Notes: generated from the sequence alone by a model not told the origin. A stretch of 64,000 nt of DNA from DASUAS01 sp963841415 (GCA_963841415.1 CAWJCN010000004.1:620001-684000); one strand, 5' to 3'. Shown: positions 17,958 through 29,401, counted from the stretch's first letter. Program-made: numbers and translations.

Positions 17958-18434
17958 GTGGACCTCAAGAAACTCACACCGGGAGAGATCACGACGGCGG
18001 TGTCCGGCGTGTTGCTGCTCGTCTTCAGCTTCTTCCACTGGTACAGCGTCGATCTGGGACCGTTCGGCACGTTCAGCCGCAACGGATGGCAGAGCCCCGG
18101 CGCGTTCTGGGGCATCGTCGCGATCCTGATCGGGATCGTGCTGGCGGCCCACGTGATCGTGGAGAAGCTGACCGGCGTCGAGCTGCCCGAGCGGCTCGGC
18201 AGCGTCGGATGGGGTGTGGTCCACCTCGCCGGCGGGGCGATCGCACTGCTCTTCCTGCTCATCAAGCTGCTGAACGAGAGCAGCAGCACCGCGATCGGCT
18301 TCTACCTCGGCATCATCGCCGCCGCCGGGCTCACGGTGGGCGGCTACCTCATGGCGAAGGAAGCGGGCGAGCTCCCCGGCGCCCTCGGTGGCGCGAAGGG
18401 CGGCTCGGCACCGCCCCCGCCCCCCACCGCCTGA
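17958..18434 (+). CDS. four-helix membrane protein with Pro-rich tail
   Basis: Function unknown. The 158-residue product has four predicted transmembrane helices (around residues 12-30, 50-68, 80-100, 110-130) and an Ala/Gly/Pro tail ending SAPPPPPTA. GTG 17958 is preceded by a purine-rich GAAAGAGAGAGGG stretch. In mycobacteria a similarly built small membrane protein also sits between sucD and purN; this is a resemblance in position and topology, not proven homology. It ends before a strong terminator-like hairpin. Confidence 0.78.
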   Translation: MDLKKLTPGEITTAVSGVLLLVFSFFHWYSVDLGPFGTFSRNGWQSPGAFWGIVAILIGIVLAAHVIVEKLTGVELPERLGSVGWGVVHLAGGAIALLFLLIKLLNESSSTAIGFYLGIIAAAGLTVGGYLMAKEAGELPGALGGAKGGSAPPPPPTA

Positions 18435-18459
18435 CGATCACCGCACGAGACATCACGAC

Positions 18460-18488
18460 GATCGGCCCCGCGCGAGGCGGGGCCGATC
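18460..18488 (+). terminator. strong GC hairpin, likely terminator
   Basis: GATCGGCCCCGC (18460-18471) and GCGGGGCCGATC (18477-18488) form a perfect 12-bp stem with a 5-nt loop. It lies 26 bp after the stop of the four-helix membrane protein and is followed by TCTGTTC, a weak T-rich run. It very likely ends that transcript and may also work in the opposite direction. Confidence 0.8.
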
Positions 18489-18522
18489 TCTGTTCGAGGA
18501 GGGGCGAACATGAACGGGTCTG

Positions 18523-18708
18523 ATGGCCATCGGCGCCGGTGCGGTGGTCGGGTTGGTCGGGAGCCGTGGTGAGAACCGGCGTGCCACCACGTGGATCGGC
18601 GTCATCGCCGTCTTCGGCGGTTGCGTCGCCGTCATCACCGACATCGCGCCGAGCAACGCGGCCGTCAACTGGTCCGGTCGAGCATCACTGATCCCATCCG
18701 CTTCGTAG
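18523..18708 (+). CDS. possible small two-helix membrane protein or truncated remnant
   Basis: A 61-codon open frame with two hydrophobic stretches (MAIGAGAVVGLVG and TTWIGVIAVFGGCVAVITDIA) separated by a basic loop. A good Shine-Dalgarno (GAGGAGGGG) lies before an ATG at 18510, but that ATG is in another frame and ends after 20 codons; a one-base change would join it to this frame. The stop codon at 18706-18708 lies inside the left arm of the inverted-repeat element starting at 18704. The 3' end of the gene may therefore have been cut off by that element. Coding status is uncertain. Confidence 0.35.
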   Translation: MAIGAGAVVGLVGSRGENRRATTWIGVIAVFGGCVAVITDIAPSNAAVNWSGRASLIPSAS

Positions 18709-18803
18709 GAACGATTCGGCGAACGATTCGGTGGATCGCGCGAGCCGAACTGGACCAAATCATCACTCGAGCCCACCGAATCGGCGAACGATTCGTTCCT
18801 ACG
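18704..18803. repeat. 100-bp element with 31-bp imperfect inverted terminal repeats
   Basis: Left arm 18704-18734 and right arm 18773-18803 are inverted copies. Their outer blocks CGTAGGAACGA and CGATTCGGTGG are exactly complementary; the centres are themselves near-palindromic around CGGCGAACGATTCG. The 38-bp spacer is low in GC for this genome. Size and structure suggest a miniature inverted-repeat element or a large operator/cruciform; no transposase lies nearby, and no target duplication was identified with confidence. It overlaps the last bases of the small frame at 18523. Confidence 0.65.
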
Positions 18804-18816
18804 GACGACCACATGT

Positions 18817-18864
18817 GGTGCACGGAGGGCGTACTCGTGAAGAGCGTCGTACCCCCGGTGCACC
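18817..18864. promoter_or_regulatory. imperfect hairpin upstream of the coiled-coil/winged-helix gene
   Basis: GGTGCACGGAGGGCGTAC (18817-18834) pairs imperfectly with GTACCCCCGGTGCACC (18849-18864), with outer and inner blocks matching and a 14-nt loop. It lies 57 bp before the ATG at 18921. It may be an mRNA leader hairpin or a site for autoregulation by the winged-helix protein; this role is speculative. Confidence 0.35.
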
Positions 18865-18920
18865 ATTGCCGGACCGGACTTCCCCGCGCACCCATCCAAC
18901 CTCCAGCCGGGGAGACCCCG

Positions 18921-19469
18921 ATGACCGAATTCGCACTGCGGCACATCCGTCCAATTCGGGACCGCCAGTGGTTGCTCGACCGCGAGCGGGAGCTCGAGGA
19001 CGAAATCGTCGCCCTCGACGCCGAGCAGAGGGAGCTCGCCGAGAGGTTTGGTGAGCTCCGTCGCGAGCTGACCGCCGTGCACGCGCATCTCTGGCCACCG
19101 ACACCTGGCTACGACCATCGCAAGACGCGTCGGCCCGATGTCCCCGGGCCGGAGCTCATCCCTCCACCATCTGCGGACGCGGTTCCGCTGCGAGGACGCG
19201 CGCTACGGCGCGCGGCACGTGCAACGCTCGCCAAGTCGGGCAGACCACTCGCGCTCCCCGACATCCACCGCGCGCTCCGCCTCGCCGGTCACCGCCTGAC
19301 GTCCGACCATCCGGTGAAGCAACTCGCCGACGCGCTCCGCTACGAAGAACAGCTCGGTCGGGTGCGCCGGGTGGCGCGGGGAACGTATGAGCGCAGCGAG
19401 AGCTGGAGCTTCCTCGCTAGAGAGCTGCGACGATGCCGGCCATCAGCTCGCCGGCCTCGGTGGGGTTGA
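18921..19469 (+). CDS. coiled-coil protein with C-terminal winged-helix (HARE-HTH-like)
   Basis: A 182-residue protein not assigned to a known gene. Residues about 12-55 form a charged heptad-like helix (LLDRERELEDEIVALDAEQ and following), a likely coiled coil. A Pro-rich linker follows, then about 90-160 a helix-turn-helix pattern: GRPLALPDIHRALRLAGHRL, KQLADALRYEEQLGRVRRVARGTY, which resembles HARE-HTH/HB1-type winged helices. ATG 18921 has GGGGAG 7 nt upstream. Its last 53 bp overlap the 3' end of sucD on the other strand. With the inverted repeat upstream it looks like an acquired island in a conserved metabolic block. Confidence 0.65.
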   Translation: MTEFALRHIRPIRDRQWLLDRERELEDEIVALDAEQRELAERFGELRRELTAVHAHLWPPTPGYDHRKTRRPDVPGPELIPPPSADAVPLRGRALRRAARATLAKSGRPLALPDIHRALRLAGHRLTSDHPVKQLADALRYEEQLGRVRRVARGTYERSESWSFLARELRRCRPSARRPRWG

Positions 19470-20301
19470 GCCCCACCTCGACGCCCGCATCGCGCAGCGC
19501 CTCCATCTTCGCCGCCGCAGTGCCCTTGCCCCCCGACACGATGGCGCCGGCGTGGCCCATCTTCTTCCCGGGGGGCGCGGTCACACCCGCGATGTACGAC
19601 GACACCGGCTTGCTCATCGACGTCTTGATGAAGTCCGCCGCTTCTTCCTCGGCCGAGCCGCCGATCTCGCCGATCATCATCACCGCCAAAGTGTCGGGAT
19701 CGGCCTCGAACGCGCGCAGGCAGTCGATGAAGCTCGTCCCCGGGACCGGGTCACCGCCGATTCCGACGCAGGTGGTGACGCCGATGCCCTTCTGCTGGAG
19801 CTCGTAGAGCGCCTGGTAGGTGAGCGTCCCGGAGCGACTCACGATGCCGACCGGACCGCCGGCCTTGGCGATGTGCCCCGCGGTGATGCCGATGTTGGCC
19901 TTGCCGGGGCTGATGATGCCGGGGCAGTTCGGGCCGAGCAGGCGCGTGTTCGGGAAGTCACGGCGCAGCTTGTTGAAGAACCAGGCCTCGTCGTGGGCGG
20001 GCACGCCCTCGGTGATGCACACGACGAGCTCGATGCCCGCTTCGGCCGCTTCGATCACGGCGTCCCGCACTCCGGGCGCGGGGATGAAGATGCACGACGC
20101 GTTGGCACCGGTGGCCTCGATCGCGTCGCTCACGTTGGCGAACACCGGGATGCCGTCGACGTCAGTCCCCGCCTTCTTGGGGCTGGTCCCGGCGACGACC
20201 TGGGTGCCGTACCCGCGGTTCAGCAGCCCGTAGAAACGGCCTTGCGAACCGGTGAGGCCCTGGTAGACGACCTTCGTGTTCTCGTCGACGAAGATGCTCA
20301 C
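19417..20301 (-). CDS. sucD: succinate-CoA ligase alpha subunit
   Basis: Forms the TCA-cycle succinyl-CoA ligase with SucC and carries the phosphohistidine. The 294-residue subunit has the CoA-binding Rossmann domain (VVYQGLTGSQGRFYGLLNRGYGTQVVAGTSPKKAG), PNCPGIISPG, and the active-site histidine in KKMGHAGAIVSGGKG. GTG 20301 lies one base after the sucC stop and was chosen because AGGAGG precedes it and SIFVDENTKVV matches the usual start. The 3' end is overlapped by the convergent winged-helix gene. Confidence 0.96.
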   Translation of the reverse strand: MSIFVDENTKVVYQGLTGSQGRFYGLLNRGYGTQVVAGTSPKKAGTDVDGIPVFANVSDAIEATGANASCIFIPAPGVRDAVIEAAEAGIELVVCITEGVPAHDEAWFFNKLRRDFPNTRLLGPNCPGIISPGKANIGITAGHIAKAGGPVGIVSRSGTLTYQALYELQQKGIGVTTCVGIGGDPVPGTSFIDCLRAFEADPDTLAVMMIGEIGGSAEEEAADFIKTSMSKPVSSYIAGVTAPPGKKMGHAGAIVSGGKGTAAAKMEALRDAGVEVGLNPTEAGELMAGIVAAL

Positions 20302-20302
20302 G

Positions 20303-21448
20303 TCACTTGCCTCCTGCAAGCTCGACGGCCTTCTTCGCCGCGTCGATCATGGTCGGCTGCACCTGCAGCGTGTCGGACAGGTGCGGTTCGAGGATGGCGC
20401 GCCCCTGGTCGGCGTTGGTGCCGTCGAGCCGGATGACGATCGGCGCATCGATCTGCACGCGCTCGAGCGCCTGCACGATGCCGTTCGCCACCTCCTCACC
20501 CTTGGTGATGCCGCCGAAGATGTTGATGAAGATGGAGCGCACGTTGGGGTCGCTCACGATCACGCCCAGCGCGCCGGCCATCACGTCGGCGTTGGCGCCG
20601 CCACCGATGTCGAGGAAGTTGGCCGGACTGCCACCCACCTGGTTGACGATGTCGACGGTGCTCATCGCCAGCCCGGCGCCGTTGGCGATGACACCGACCG
20701 AGCCGTCGAGCCCCACGTACTGCAGGCCCTGCTCGTGGGCGAACTCCTCACGCGTGTCGCGCACCTGGGTGGCGTCGTAGTCCGTGTAGTCGGGGTGGCG
20801 GAAGATGGAGTTGTCGTCGAGCGTCACCTTGGCGTCGAGCGCGTGGACGCGACCGTCGGGAGTGAGGATCAGCGGATTGATCTCCACCAGATCGGCGTCG
20901 CCCTCCACGTACGCGGTGTAGAGCTTCACGAGGATGTCGACCGCACCCTCGGTGGCCTTCGGGTCGAGGTTGGCGGCGGCGACCCACTCGCGGCACTGCG
21001 CCTCGGTGAGGCCGTCGACCGGGTCCACGTGGATCTTGGCGATGGCGTCGGGGTTCTCGTCCGCCACCTGCTCGATCTCCACCCCACCCTGGGCGGAGAG
21101 CATGCCGAGGTGGAGCTTGGCCGCCCGGTCGAGCGTGAACGACGCGTAGTACTCCTCGTCGATGTCGCTGGCGGTCTCGATCCACAGGACCTTGACGACG
21201 TGTCCCTTGATGTCCATGCCGAGGATGTTCTCGGCGTGGGTGCGCGCCTCGTCGCGGTTGGCGGCGAGCTTGATCCCGCCCGCCTTGCCGCGTCCGCCCA
21301 CCTGGACCTGCGCCTTCACCACCACCGGGTAGCCGATGCGGTCGGCGACTTCGACCGCCTCCGGCACCGTGGTGACCGGCGCGCCGTCGGAGACGGGGAT
21401 GCCGTAGCGCGCGAACAGCTGCTTGCCTTGGTATTCGAAGAGGTCCAC
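20303..21448 (-). CDS. sucC: succinate-CoA ligase beta subunit
   Basis: Nucleotide-binding, ATP-grasp subunit of succinyl-CoA ligase. The 381-residue protein begins MDLFEYQGKQLFARYGIPV, the family's typical start, with VVKAQVQVGGRGKAGGIKLA (ATP-grasp Lys/Gly loop), DLVEINPLILTPDGRVHALDAKV (metal ligands) and DIGGGANADVMAGAL, NIFGGITKGEEVANGIV near the C terminus. It is immediately upstream of sucD and divergent from the gene at 21526, so the promoter should lie in 21449-21525. Confidence 0.96.
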   Translation of the reverse strand: MDLFEYQGKQLFARYGIPVSDGAPVTTVPEAVEVADRIGYPVVVKAQVQVGGRGKAGGIKLAANRDEARTHAENILGMDIKGHVVKVLWIETASDIDEEYYASFTLDRAAKLHLGMLSAQGGVEIEQVADENPDAIAKIHVDPVDGLTEAQCREWVAAANLDPKATEGAVDILVKLYTAYVEGDADLVEINPLILTPDGRVHALDAKVTLDDNSIFRHPDYTDYDATQVRDTREEFAHEQGLQYVGLDGSVGVIANGAGLAMSTVDIVNQVGGSPANFLDIGGGANADVMAGALGVIVSDPNVRSIFINIFGGITKGEEVANGIVQALERVQIDAPIVIRLDGTNADQGRAILEPHLSDTLQVQPTMIDAAKKAVELAGGK

Positions 21449-21525
21449 GGGGGGGAATCGTGGTCGATTCCGCTGATCGACTACAAACCGGGGATCCGGC
21501 CACCCGGGTGGTACACCGTGGGACC

Positions 21526-21984
21526 GTGCCCATCGAGCGTTCCGACACGAAGCTCCTGCTCGTGGCCACCGGCGCAGTGGTGCTCGCCGGGTTGCTGGTC
21601 GCCGCCGTCCTCCTGTTCGCGACCAGCCGCTCCAAGAGTCCGACGAAGTACGGCCCGTTCGACGCCGGCGTCGCCTCCGCGATCAAGAAGGACGTGAAGG
21701 ACGGCGGGCCCTACTTCGTCGCCGACCCCTTCGGCGGCAACCGCAGCATCCTCTACGCGATCGAGGGCGGCAAGGTCGTGGCGCTGTCCGACCTGAAGCC
21801 GGGAACAGCGAGCTGCCGCATCCGCTGGCGGGGTTCGATCGATTCGTTCGTCGACTGCCACGACGACAGGGTGAAGAGCGCGGACCTGGCGCGCTACCGC
21901 ACCGAAGTCGGCCAGACCGGCGTGACGAAGGGTGAGCTGCTCATCGACCTCCGCCACCGGGAGCCCGCCCCGGCGAGGAGCTGA
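21526..21984 (+). CDS. single-pass membrane protein with C-terminal Cys-containing domain
   Basis: No family assigned with confidence. From GTG 21526 the 152-residue product has one N-terminal transmembrane helix (LLLVATGAVVLAGLLVAAVLLFA) and an extracytoplasmic domain of about 115 residues. The segment SCRIRWRGSIDSFVDCHDD is reminiscent of the end of Rieske-like domains but lacks the paired CxH motifs, so no iron-sulfur cluster is implied. Several in-frame GTG codons upstream make the start uncertain. It is divergent from sucC and convergent with pcrA. Confidence 0.62.
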   Translation: MPIERSDTKLLLVATGAVVLAGLLVAAVLLFATSRSKSPTKYGPFDAGVASAIKKDVKDGGPYFVADPFGGNRSILYAIEGGKVVALSDLKPGTASCRIRWRGSIDSFVDCHDDRVKSADLARYRTEVGQTGVTKGELLIDLRHREPAPARS

Positions 21985-22017
21985 TCCACGGAGCAGTCGA
22001 TCGGCGGCGCGTTCGGC

Positions 22018-25507
<3,490 letters not shown>

Positions 25508-25563
25508 CCCGAGATCGTACGCGTGTTCGGGGCCCGGAAAGAAGGAGGCCTCGGAAGGTTGGT

Positions 25564-25821
25564 TCAGTCCGACACGTCGGGCTGCAGCTCGAGCTCCTTG
25601 GTGGGCTCGGGTTCCTCGCGCCAGGCCCGCAACAGCCGCGTGTGGTCGGCGTTGAGGGCGACGGTGAACGCGCCCGCCTCGTCGATCTCGAGGCCGAAGT
25701 AGGCCTGCCACTCGCTGTCGAGGGTGATGGAACCCGGGTCGACGCCACGCGGAAGGCGGCAGAAGCGCATCTTCTCGGTGTCGAACAGCCAGGTGCTGTG
25801 GGTCGAGTCGATCCGTCGCAT
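25564..25821 (-). CDS. small conserved-looking protein of unknown function
   Basis: An 85-residue soluble protein: MRRIDSTHSTWLFDTEKMRFCRLPRG, a central hydrophilic part and WQAYFGLEIDEAGAFTVALN, followed by HTRLLRAWREE. It has no membrane segment or catalytic motif. Strongly patterned aromatic and charged residues, and a gap of only 56 bp to pcrA, favour a real gene. ATG 25821 was chosen; an alternative start about 22 codons upstream lies in AT-rich sequence. Function not known. Confidence 0.62.
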   Translation of the reverse strand: MRRIDSTHSTWLFDTEKMRFCRLPRGVDPGSITLDSEWQAYFGLEIDEAGAFTVALNADHTRLLRAWREEPEPTKELELQPDVSD

Positions 25822-25905
25822 AGGAAGTGGCGTAACCCTACCCGTGCCACCCTGAAATTTCGAGAAGATCGAGCTGTCTGGCATCAAATCCGCGTCAACT
25901 GCGAA

Positions 25906-26946
25906 TCAGTTCGCAACCTTCTCCATCTCGGCCGTGTAGGAGCCCGTGCGGGCGGCGCTGTTGAGCTTGGCCCGGTGGAGGAACGCAGTCCGTCCGGCGT
26001 CGACGTTCGCCGCCTCGCCCTTCCACGCCTTGAGCGCCGGGGCCTGGAGCGCCCGGCCGTAGGAGAAGCTGAGCTCCCACGGCAGGCCGCCGAGCTGGTT
26101 CATGGCGTTGAGGTGCGCGGTGGCGAGCTCGTCGGACTGGCCGCCGGAGAGGAACACGATGCCGGGGACCGCGGCAGGCACCGTGGCGCGGAAGCAGCGG
26201 ACCGACGCCTCGGCCACCTCCTGCACCGACGCCTGCTGTGCGCACGAGTAGCCGGACAGCACCATGTTGGGCTTGAGCAGCGTGCCGTCGAGCCGGACCC
26301 GCTGCACGAACAGCGCCGCGTAGAGCGCGTCGAGCACCGCCGAGGTGACCTCGAACGAGCGGTCGATGGTGTGGTCGCCGTCCATGAGGACCTCGGGCTC
26401 CACGATCGGCACGATGCCGGCTTCCTGGCACAGCGCGGCATAGCGCGCGAGCGCGTGCGCGTTCACGTCGATGCAGTACGCGCTCGGCAACACCGGCCCT
26501 TCGGAGAGGTCGGTGGTGATGGTGTAGGTCGCGCGCCACTTGGCGAAGCGCGCCCCGAGCGAGCGGTATGCGGCGAGCCGCTCCCGCAGACCGTCGAGGC
26601 CCTCGGTGACGGTCTCGCCGTCGGCGCCGGCAAGGGGCTTGGCGCCGAGGTCGACCTTGATGCCGGGGATGATGCCCCGGTCCTCGAGCACCCTCACCAG
26701 CGGCGTGCCGTCGGCCGCGTCCTGGCGGACGGTCTCGTCGAAGAGGATGACGCCGCTGATGTAGTCGCCGACGTTCTTCGCGGTGAAGAGCATCTCCCGG
26801 TAGTCGCGCCGGTTGTCGTCGGTCGACTCCACCGAGATCGAGTCGAAGCGCTTCTTGATCGTGCCGCTGCTCTCGTCGGCGGCGAGGATGCCCTTGCCCG
26901 GCGCGACGAGCGCCCTGGCGGTGGCGGAGAGCGTGGCGATGTCCAT
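25906..26946 (-). CDS. fructose-bisphosphate aldolase, class I
   Basis: Cleaves fructose 1,6-bisphosphate through a Schiff-base lysine, with no metal. The 346-residue protein matches the class-I family at its start (ALVAPGKGILAADESSGTIKKRF), with GVILFDETVRQ, PGIKVDLGAKPLAG, VPIVEPEVLMDGDHTID and GTLLKPNMVLSGYSC, where Lys of LLKPNM is the Schiff-base residue, then FLSGGQSDELATAHLNAMN and FSYGRALQ. Class-I aldolases occur sporadically in bacteria, while many actinobacteria use class II, so this is a modest taxonomic clue. A purine-rich GGAG lies about 11 nt before ATG 26946. Confidence 0.95.
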   Translation of the reverse strand: MDIATLSATARALVAPGKGILAADESSGTIKKRFDSISVESTDDNRRDYREMLFTAKNVGDYISGVILFDETVRQDAADGTPLVRVLEDRGIIPGIKVDLGAKPLAGADGETVTEGLDGLRERLAAYRSLGARFAKWRATYTITTDLSEGPVLPSAYCIDVNAHALARYAALCQEAGIVPIVEPEVLMDGDHTIDRSFEVTSAVLDALYAALFVQRVRLDGTLLKPNMVLSGYSCAQQASVQEVAEASVRCFRATVPAAVPGIVFLSGGQSDELATAHLNAMNQLGGLPWELSFSYGRALQAPALKAWKGEAANVDAGRTAFLHRAKLNSAARTGSYTAEMEKVAN

Positions 26947-26990
26947 GAGGTGGTTCGCTCCTTTGCCTTCTCTTGGAGATCTGCCTCTGG

Positions 26991-28151
26991 CTATCGGCCC
27001 ATGCCGATGCCTTGGGCGCGCTGGAGTGCCTTGCCTTCGGTCTGCAGCGACGGCGCCACCATCACCTCGGCCTTCTGGAACTCCTTGAGCGTCTCGTAGC
27101 CCGTCGTGGCCATCGAGGTGCGCAGGGCCCCGAAGAGGTTGAGGGTGCCGTCGTTCTCGTGCGCCGGCCCGACCAGGATCTCGGCCAGGGTCGCCCGGTT
27201 CGATGCCTTCACGCGTGCGCCGCGGGGCAGCGTGGGGTGGAAGGTCGCCATGCCCCAGTGGTACCCGCGCCCGGGTGCCTCGTACGCCGCCGCGAGCGGC
27301 GAGCCGATCATCACCGCGTCGGCGCCGCACGCGATCGCCTTGGCGACGTCGCCACCGGTGCGCATCCCGCCGTCGGCGATGACGTGCACGTAGACGCCGG
27401 TCTCGTCGAGGTGACGGATGCGCGCGCCCGCGGCGTCGGCGATGGCGGTGGCCTGCGGCACACCGATGCCCAGCACGCCGCGACTGGTGCACGCGTGACC
27501 GGGACCGACACCGACGAGCACGCCGACGGCGCCGGTGCGCATGAGGTGCAACGCGGTGGAGTACGACGCGCAACCGCCGACGATGATCGGCAGGTCGAAC
27601 TCGCGGATGAACTTCTTGAGGTTGAGCGGCTCCGACGTCTTCGACACGTGTTCGGCCGACACGACCGTGCCCTGGATGACGAGGATGTCGAGCTCGGCTT
27701 CGAGCACGTACTTGGCGTACTGCTCGACCCGTTGCGGCGTGAGCGACGCGCACGCGATGACGCCGGCGTCCTTGATCTCCCGGATCCGCCGACCGATCAG
27801 CTCCTCCTTGATCGGCTCGGCGTAGATCTCCTGCATGCGGCGCGTGGCCTTCTCGTTCGGGAGCTCGGCGATCTCCTCGAAGAGCACGTCGGGGTCGTCG
27901 TACCGCGTCCAGAGCCCCTCGAGGTTGAGGCAGCCCATGCCGCCGAGATGTCCCATCTCGATGGCGGTGCGGGGCGAGAGCGCGCCGTCCATCGCGGAGC
28001 CGATGACGGGCAGTTCGAGCTTGAACGCATCGAGCTCCCAGGTGATGTCGACGTCTTCCGGGTCGCGTGTCCGTCGGCTGGGCACGATGGCGATGTCGTC
28101 GAACCCGTAGGCCCTCCGACCGGACTTGCCGATGCCGATCTCGACTTCCAA
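26991..28151 (-). CDS. guaB3: GuaB3 family IMP dehydrogenase-related protein
   Basis: A 386-residue (beta/alpha)8 protein of the IMPDH/GMP-reductase family lacking the CBS domains. Visible blocks are YGFDDIAIVPSRRTRD, PVIGSAMDGALSPRTAIEMG, VGVGPGHACTSRGVLGIGVPQ (flexible loop with the catalytic Cys), VHVIADGGMRTGGDVAKAIACGADAVMIGSP. The N terminus EIGIGKSGRRAYGFDD is characteristic of actinobacterial GuaB3, a paralogue whose reaction is not the classic IMPDH one and is still poorly defined. Neighbourhood with groES on the same strand recalls the groES...guaB3 order of other actinobacteria. Confidence 0.9.
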   Translation of the reverse strand: MEVEIGIGKSGRRAYGFDDIAIVPSRRTRDPEDVDITWELDAFKLELPVIGSAMDGALSPRTAIEMGHLGGMGCLNLEGLWTRYDDPDVLFEEIAELPNEKATRRMQEIYAEPIKEELIGRRIREIKDAGVIACASLTPQRVEQYAKYVLEAELDILVIQGTVVSAEHVSKTSEPLNLKKFIREFDLPIIVGGCASYSTALHLMRTGAVGVLVGVGPGHACTSRGVLGIGVPQATAIADAAGARIRHLDETGVYVHVIADGGMRTGGDVAKAIACGADAVMIGSPLAAAYEAPGRGYHWGMATFHPTLPRGARVKASNRATLAEILVGPAHENDGTLNLFGALRTSMATTGYETLKEFQKAEVMVAPSLQTEGKALQRAQGIGMGR

Positions 28152-28232
28152 CCCGGAACCTCCCGCGCCGCTGGGGGCCGTCTCTTTCAGGGAAACTTCC
28201 AGGCTAGTCCTCGACGGCTGGCGCTCCTCGGC

Positions 28233-28877
28233 TCAGGCGCGGGTCCAATCGCCCCAATCGCCGGTGACCTCGACGTCGACGATGCGGGCCAGGAACCCGG
28301 TCAGGATGCGGGCCGTCGCGCCCCAGACCGTCTCGCCCTCGAGCTCGTAGAACTGCATGGCGCGGTCGGTCCCGTCGAAGCCCCACGACCAGCGCTCTTC
28401 GTGGTACACGCCGTCCGACAGCAGCTCTGCGAGCGCGACGTCGAACACCCGGTCGACCTCGCGCGAGTCGGCGGTGACGATCGGGCGGCCGTCGGTGATC
28501 CCGACGAACGGCGTGATGTTGAACTGGCCGACCACCGTCCCGAGCGTCGGGAGGGCGGTGAGCACGTCGACGGTCTCGGGTCGCAACCCGATCTCCTCGT
28601 GGGCTTCACGCAAAGCGGCGTCGCGCGCGTCGCGGTCGACGTCGGGTTCGACCTTGCCGCCCGGGAACGCGATCTCGCCCCGGTGCGACGGCATGGTCAG
28701 GGGACGGCGCGTGAGCACGATGCGCGCTTCGCCGTCTTCCTCGAAGACGGGGAGCAGGACCGCGGCCGCGCGCCCTCCCGGCTGGAGCGGAGGTGGGGGC
28801 GGTGGCGTGTAGGCGGCGAACCGGGACCGCACCCGTTGGACGGTGATCGGCCCCGCGCGCGCTGCCGTCCCCGACAT
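28233..28877 (-). CDS. Nudix hydrolase, CoA-pyrophosphatase-like
   Basis: A 214-residue Nudix protein. The segment TMPSHRGEIAFPGGKVEPD combines the CoA-diphosphatase signature with the start of the Nudix box, completed by AALREAHEEIGLRPE, where the Glu residues bind Mg2+. Expected to cut CoA or its derivatives into 3',5'-ADP and 4'-phosphopantetheine. The ATG at 28877 is preceded by high-GC sequence without a clear ribosome site; longer starts reach 29039 but overlap groES out of frame. It lies between guaB3 and groES, a place where groEL is found in many relatives. Confidence 0.85.
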   Translation of the reverse strand: MSGTAARAGPITVQRVRSRFAAYTPPPPPPLQPGGRAAAVLLPVFEEDGEARIVLTRRPLTMPSHRGEIAFPGGKVEPDVDRDARDAALREAHEEIGLRPETVDVLTALPTLGTVVGQFNITPFVGITDGRPIVTADSREVDRVFDVALAELLSDGVYHEERWSWGFDGTDRAMQFYELEGETVWGATARILTGFLARIVDVEVTGDWGDWTRA

Positions 28878-28971
28878 GATCGAGGCCCAGGGCGCCGCCG
28901 CTCCCGCTCGAGCCGTCGCCGGCCTCGGGATGCGCTGGCGGCCGCCCCGGGCCCCCTGATCGTGGTTCGTG

Positions 28972-29277
28972 CTACTTCTTCTTGCCGGCGCCGACCTTGG
29001 CGAGAACGTCGCGGCTGGAGAGGACGAGCAGGTCCTCACCGTCGACGGTGACCTCGGTGCCGCCGTACTTCGAGTAGAGCACCACGTCGCCCACGGACAC
29101 GTCGACGGGGATCAGCTCGCCGCTGTGCTCCGAGCGCCGGCCCGGACCCACTGCGATCACTTCGCCCTGCTGGGGCTTCTCCTTGGCGGTGTCGGGGATG
29201 ACGAGGCCGCTCACGGTCGTCTCCTCGGCGTCACCGGGACGAACGACGATCCGGTCTTCGAGCGGTTGCAGACTCAT
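28972..29277 (-). CDS. groES: co-chaperonin GroES
   Basis: A 101-residue Hsp10: LQPLEDRIVVRPGDAEETTVSGLVIPDTAKEKPQQGEV includes the mobile loop that docks on GroEL, followed by VGDVVLYSKYGGTEV and a Lys-rich end. AGGAGG lies upstream of the ATG. A perfect CIRCE operator at 29338-29364 predicts HrcA repression. No groEL follows: the next gene is a Nudix hydrolase, so GroEL must be encoded elsewhere. Confidence 0.96.
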   Translation of the reverse strand: MSLQPLEDRIVVRPGDAEETTVSGLVIPDTAKEKPQQGEVIAVGPGRRSEHSGELIPVDVSVGDVVLYSKYGGTEVTVDGEDLLVLSSRDVLAKVGAGKKK

Positions 29278-29337
29278 GGAATTGCCTCCTGCAGCGTGCA
29301 GACGGTTGCGGATGGTGTGAAAGCGTGCGGCGAAGGG

Positions 29338-29364
29338 TTAGCACTCGCCGAGTGCGAGTGCTAA
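29338..29364 (-). promoter_or_regulatory. CIRCE operator (HrcA site) upstream of groES
   Basis: TTAGCACTC, nine spacer bases and GAGTGCTAA match the CIRCE consensus exactly. It lies 61 bp upstream of the groES start, between groES and the tsaD stop. HrcA bound here represses groES until heat or misfolded-protein stress. Confidence 0.95.
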
Positions 29365-29401
29365 AGCTACCAGCGCTCCGGCCGAGGGAGCAAGCCGACG
29401 A

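Noticed and set aside
18453..19118. Minus-strand frame of 221 codons through the accessory island
   Set aside because: It runs through the terminator hairpin and the inverted repeat and has no family-like pattern; the + strand gene at 18921 has a better ribosome site and domain pattern.
21800..21900. Rieske iron-sulfur domain in the protein at 21526
   Set aside because: The segment has single Cys residues and one CH pair but not the two CxH/CxxH cluster motifs needed.
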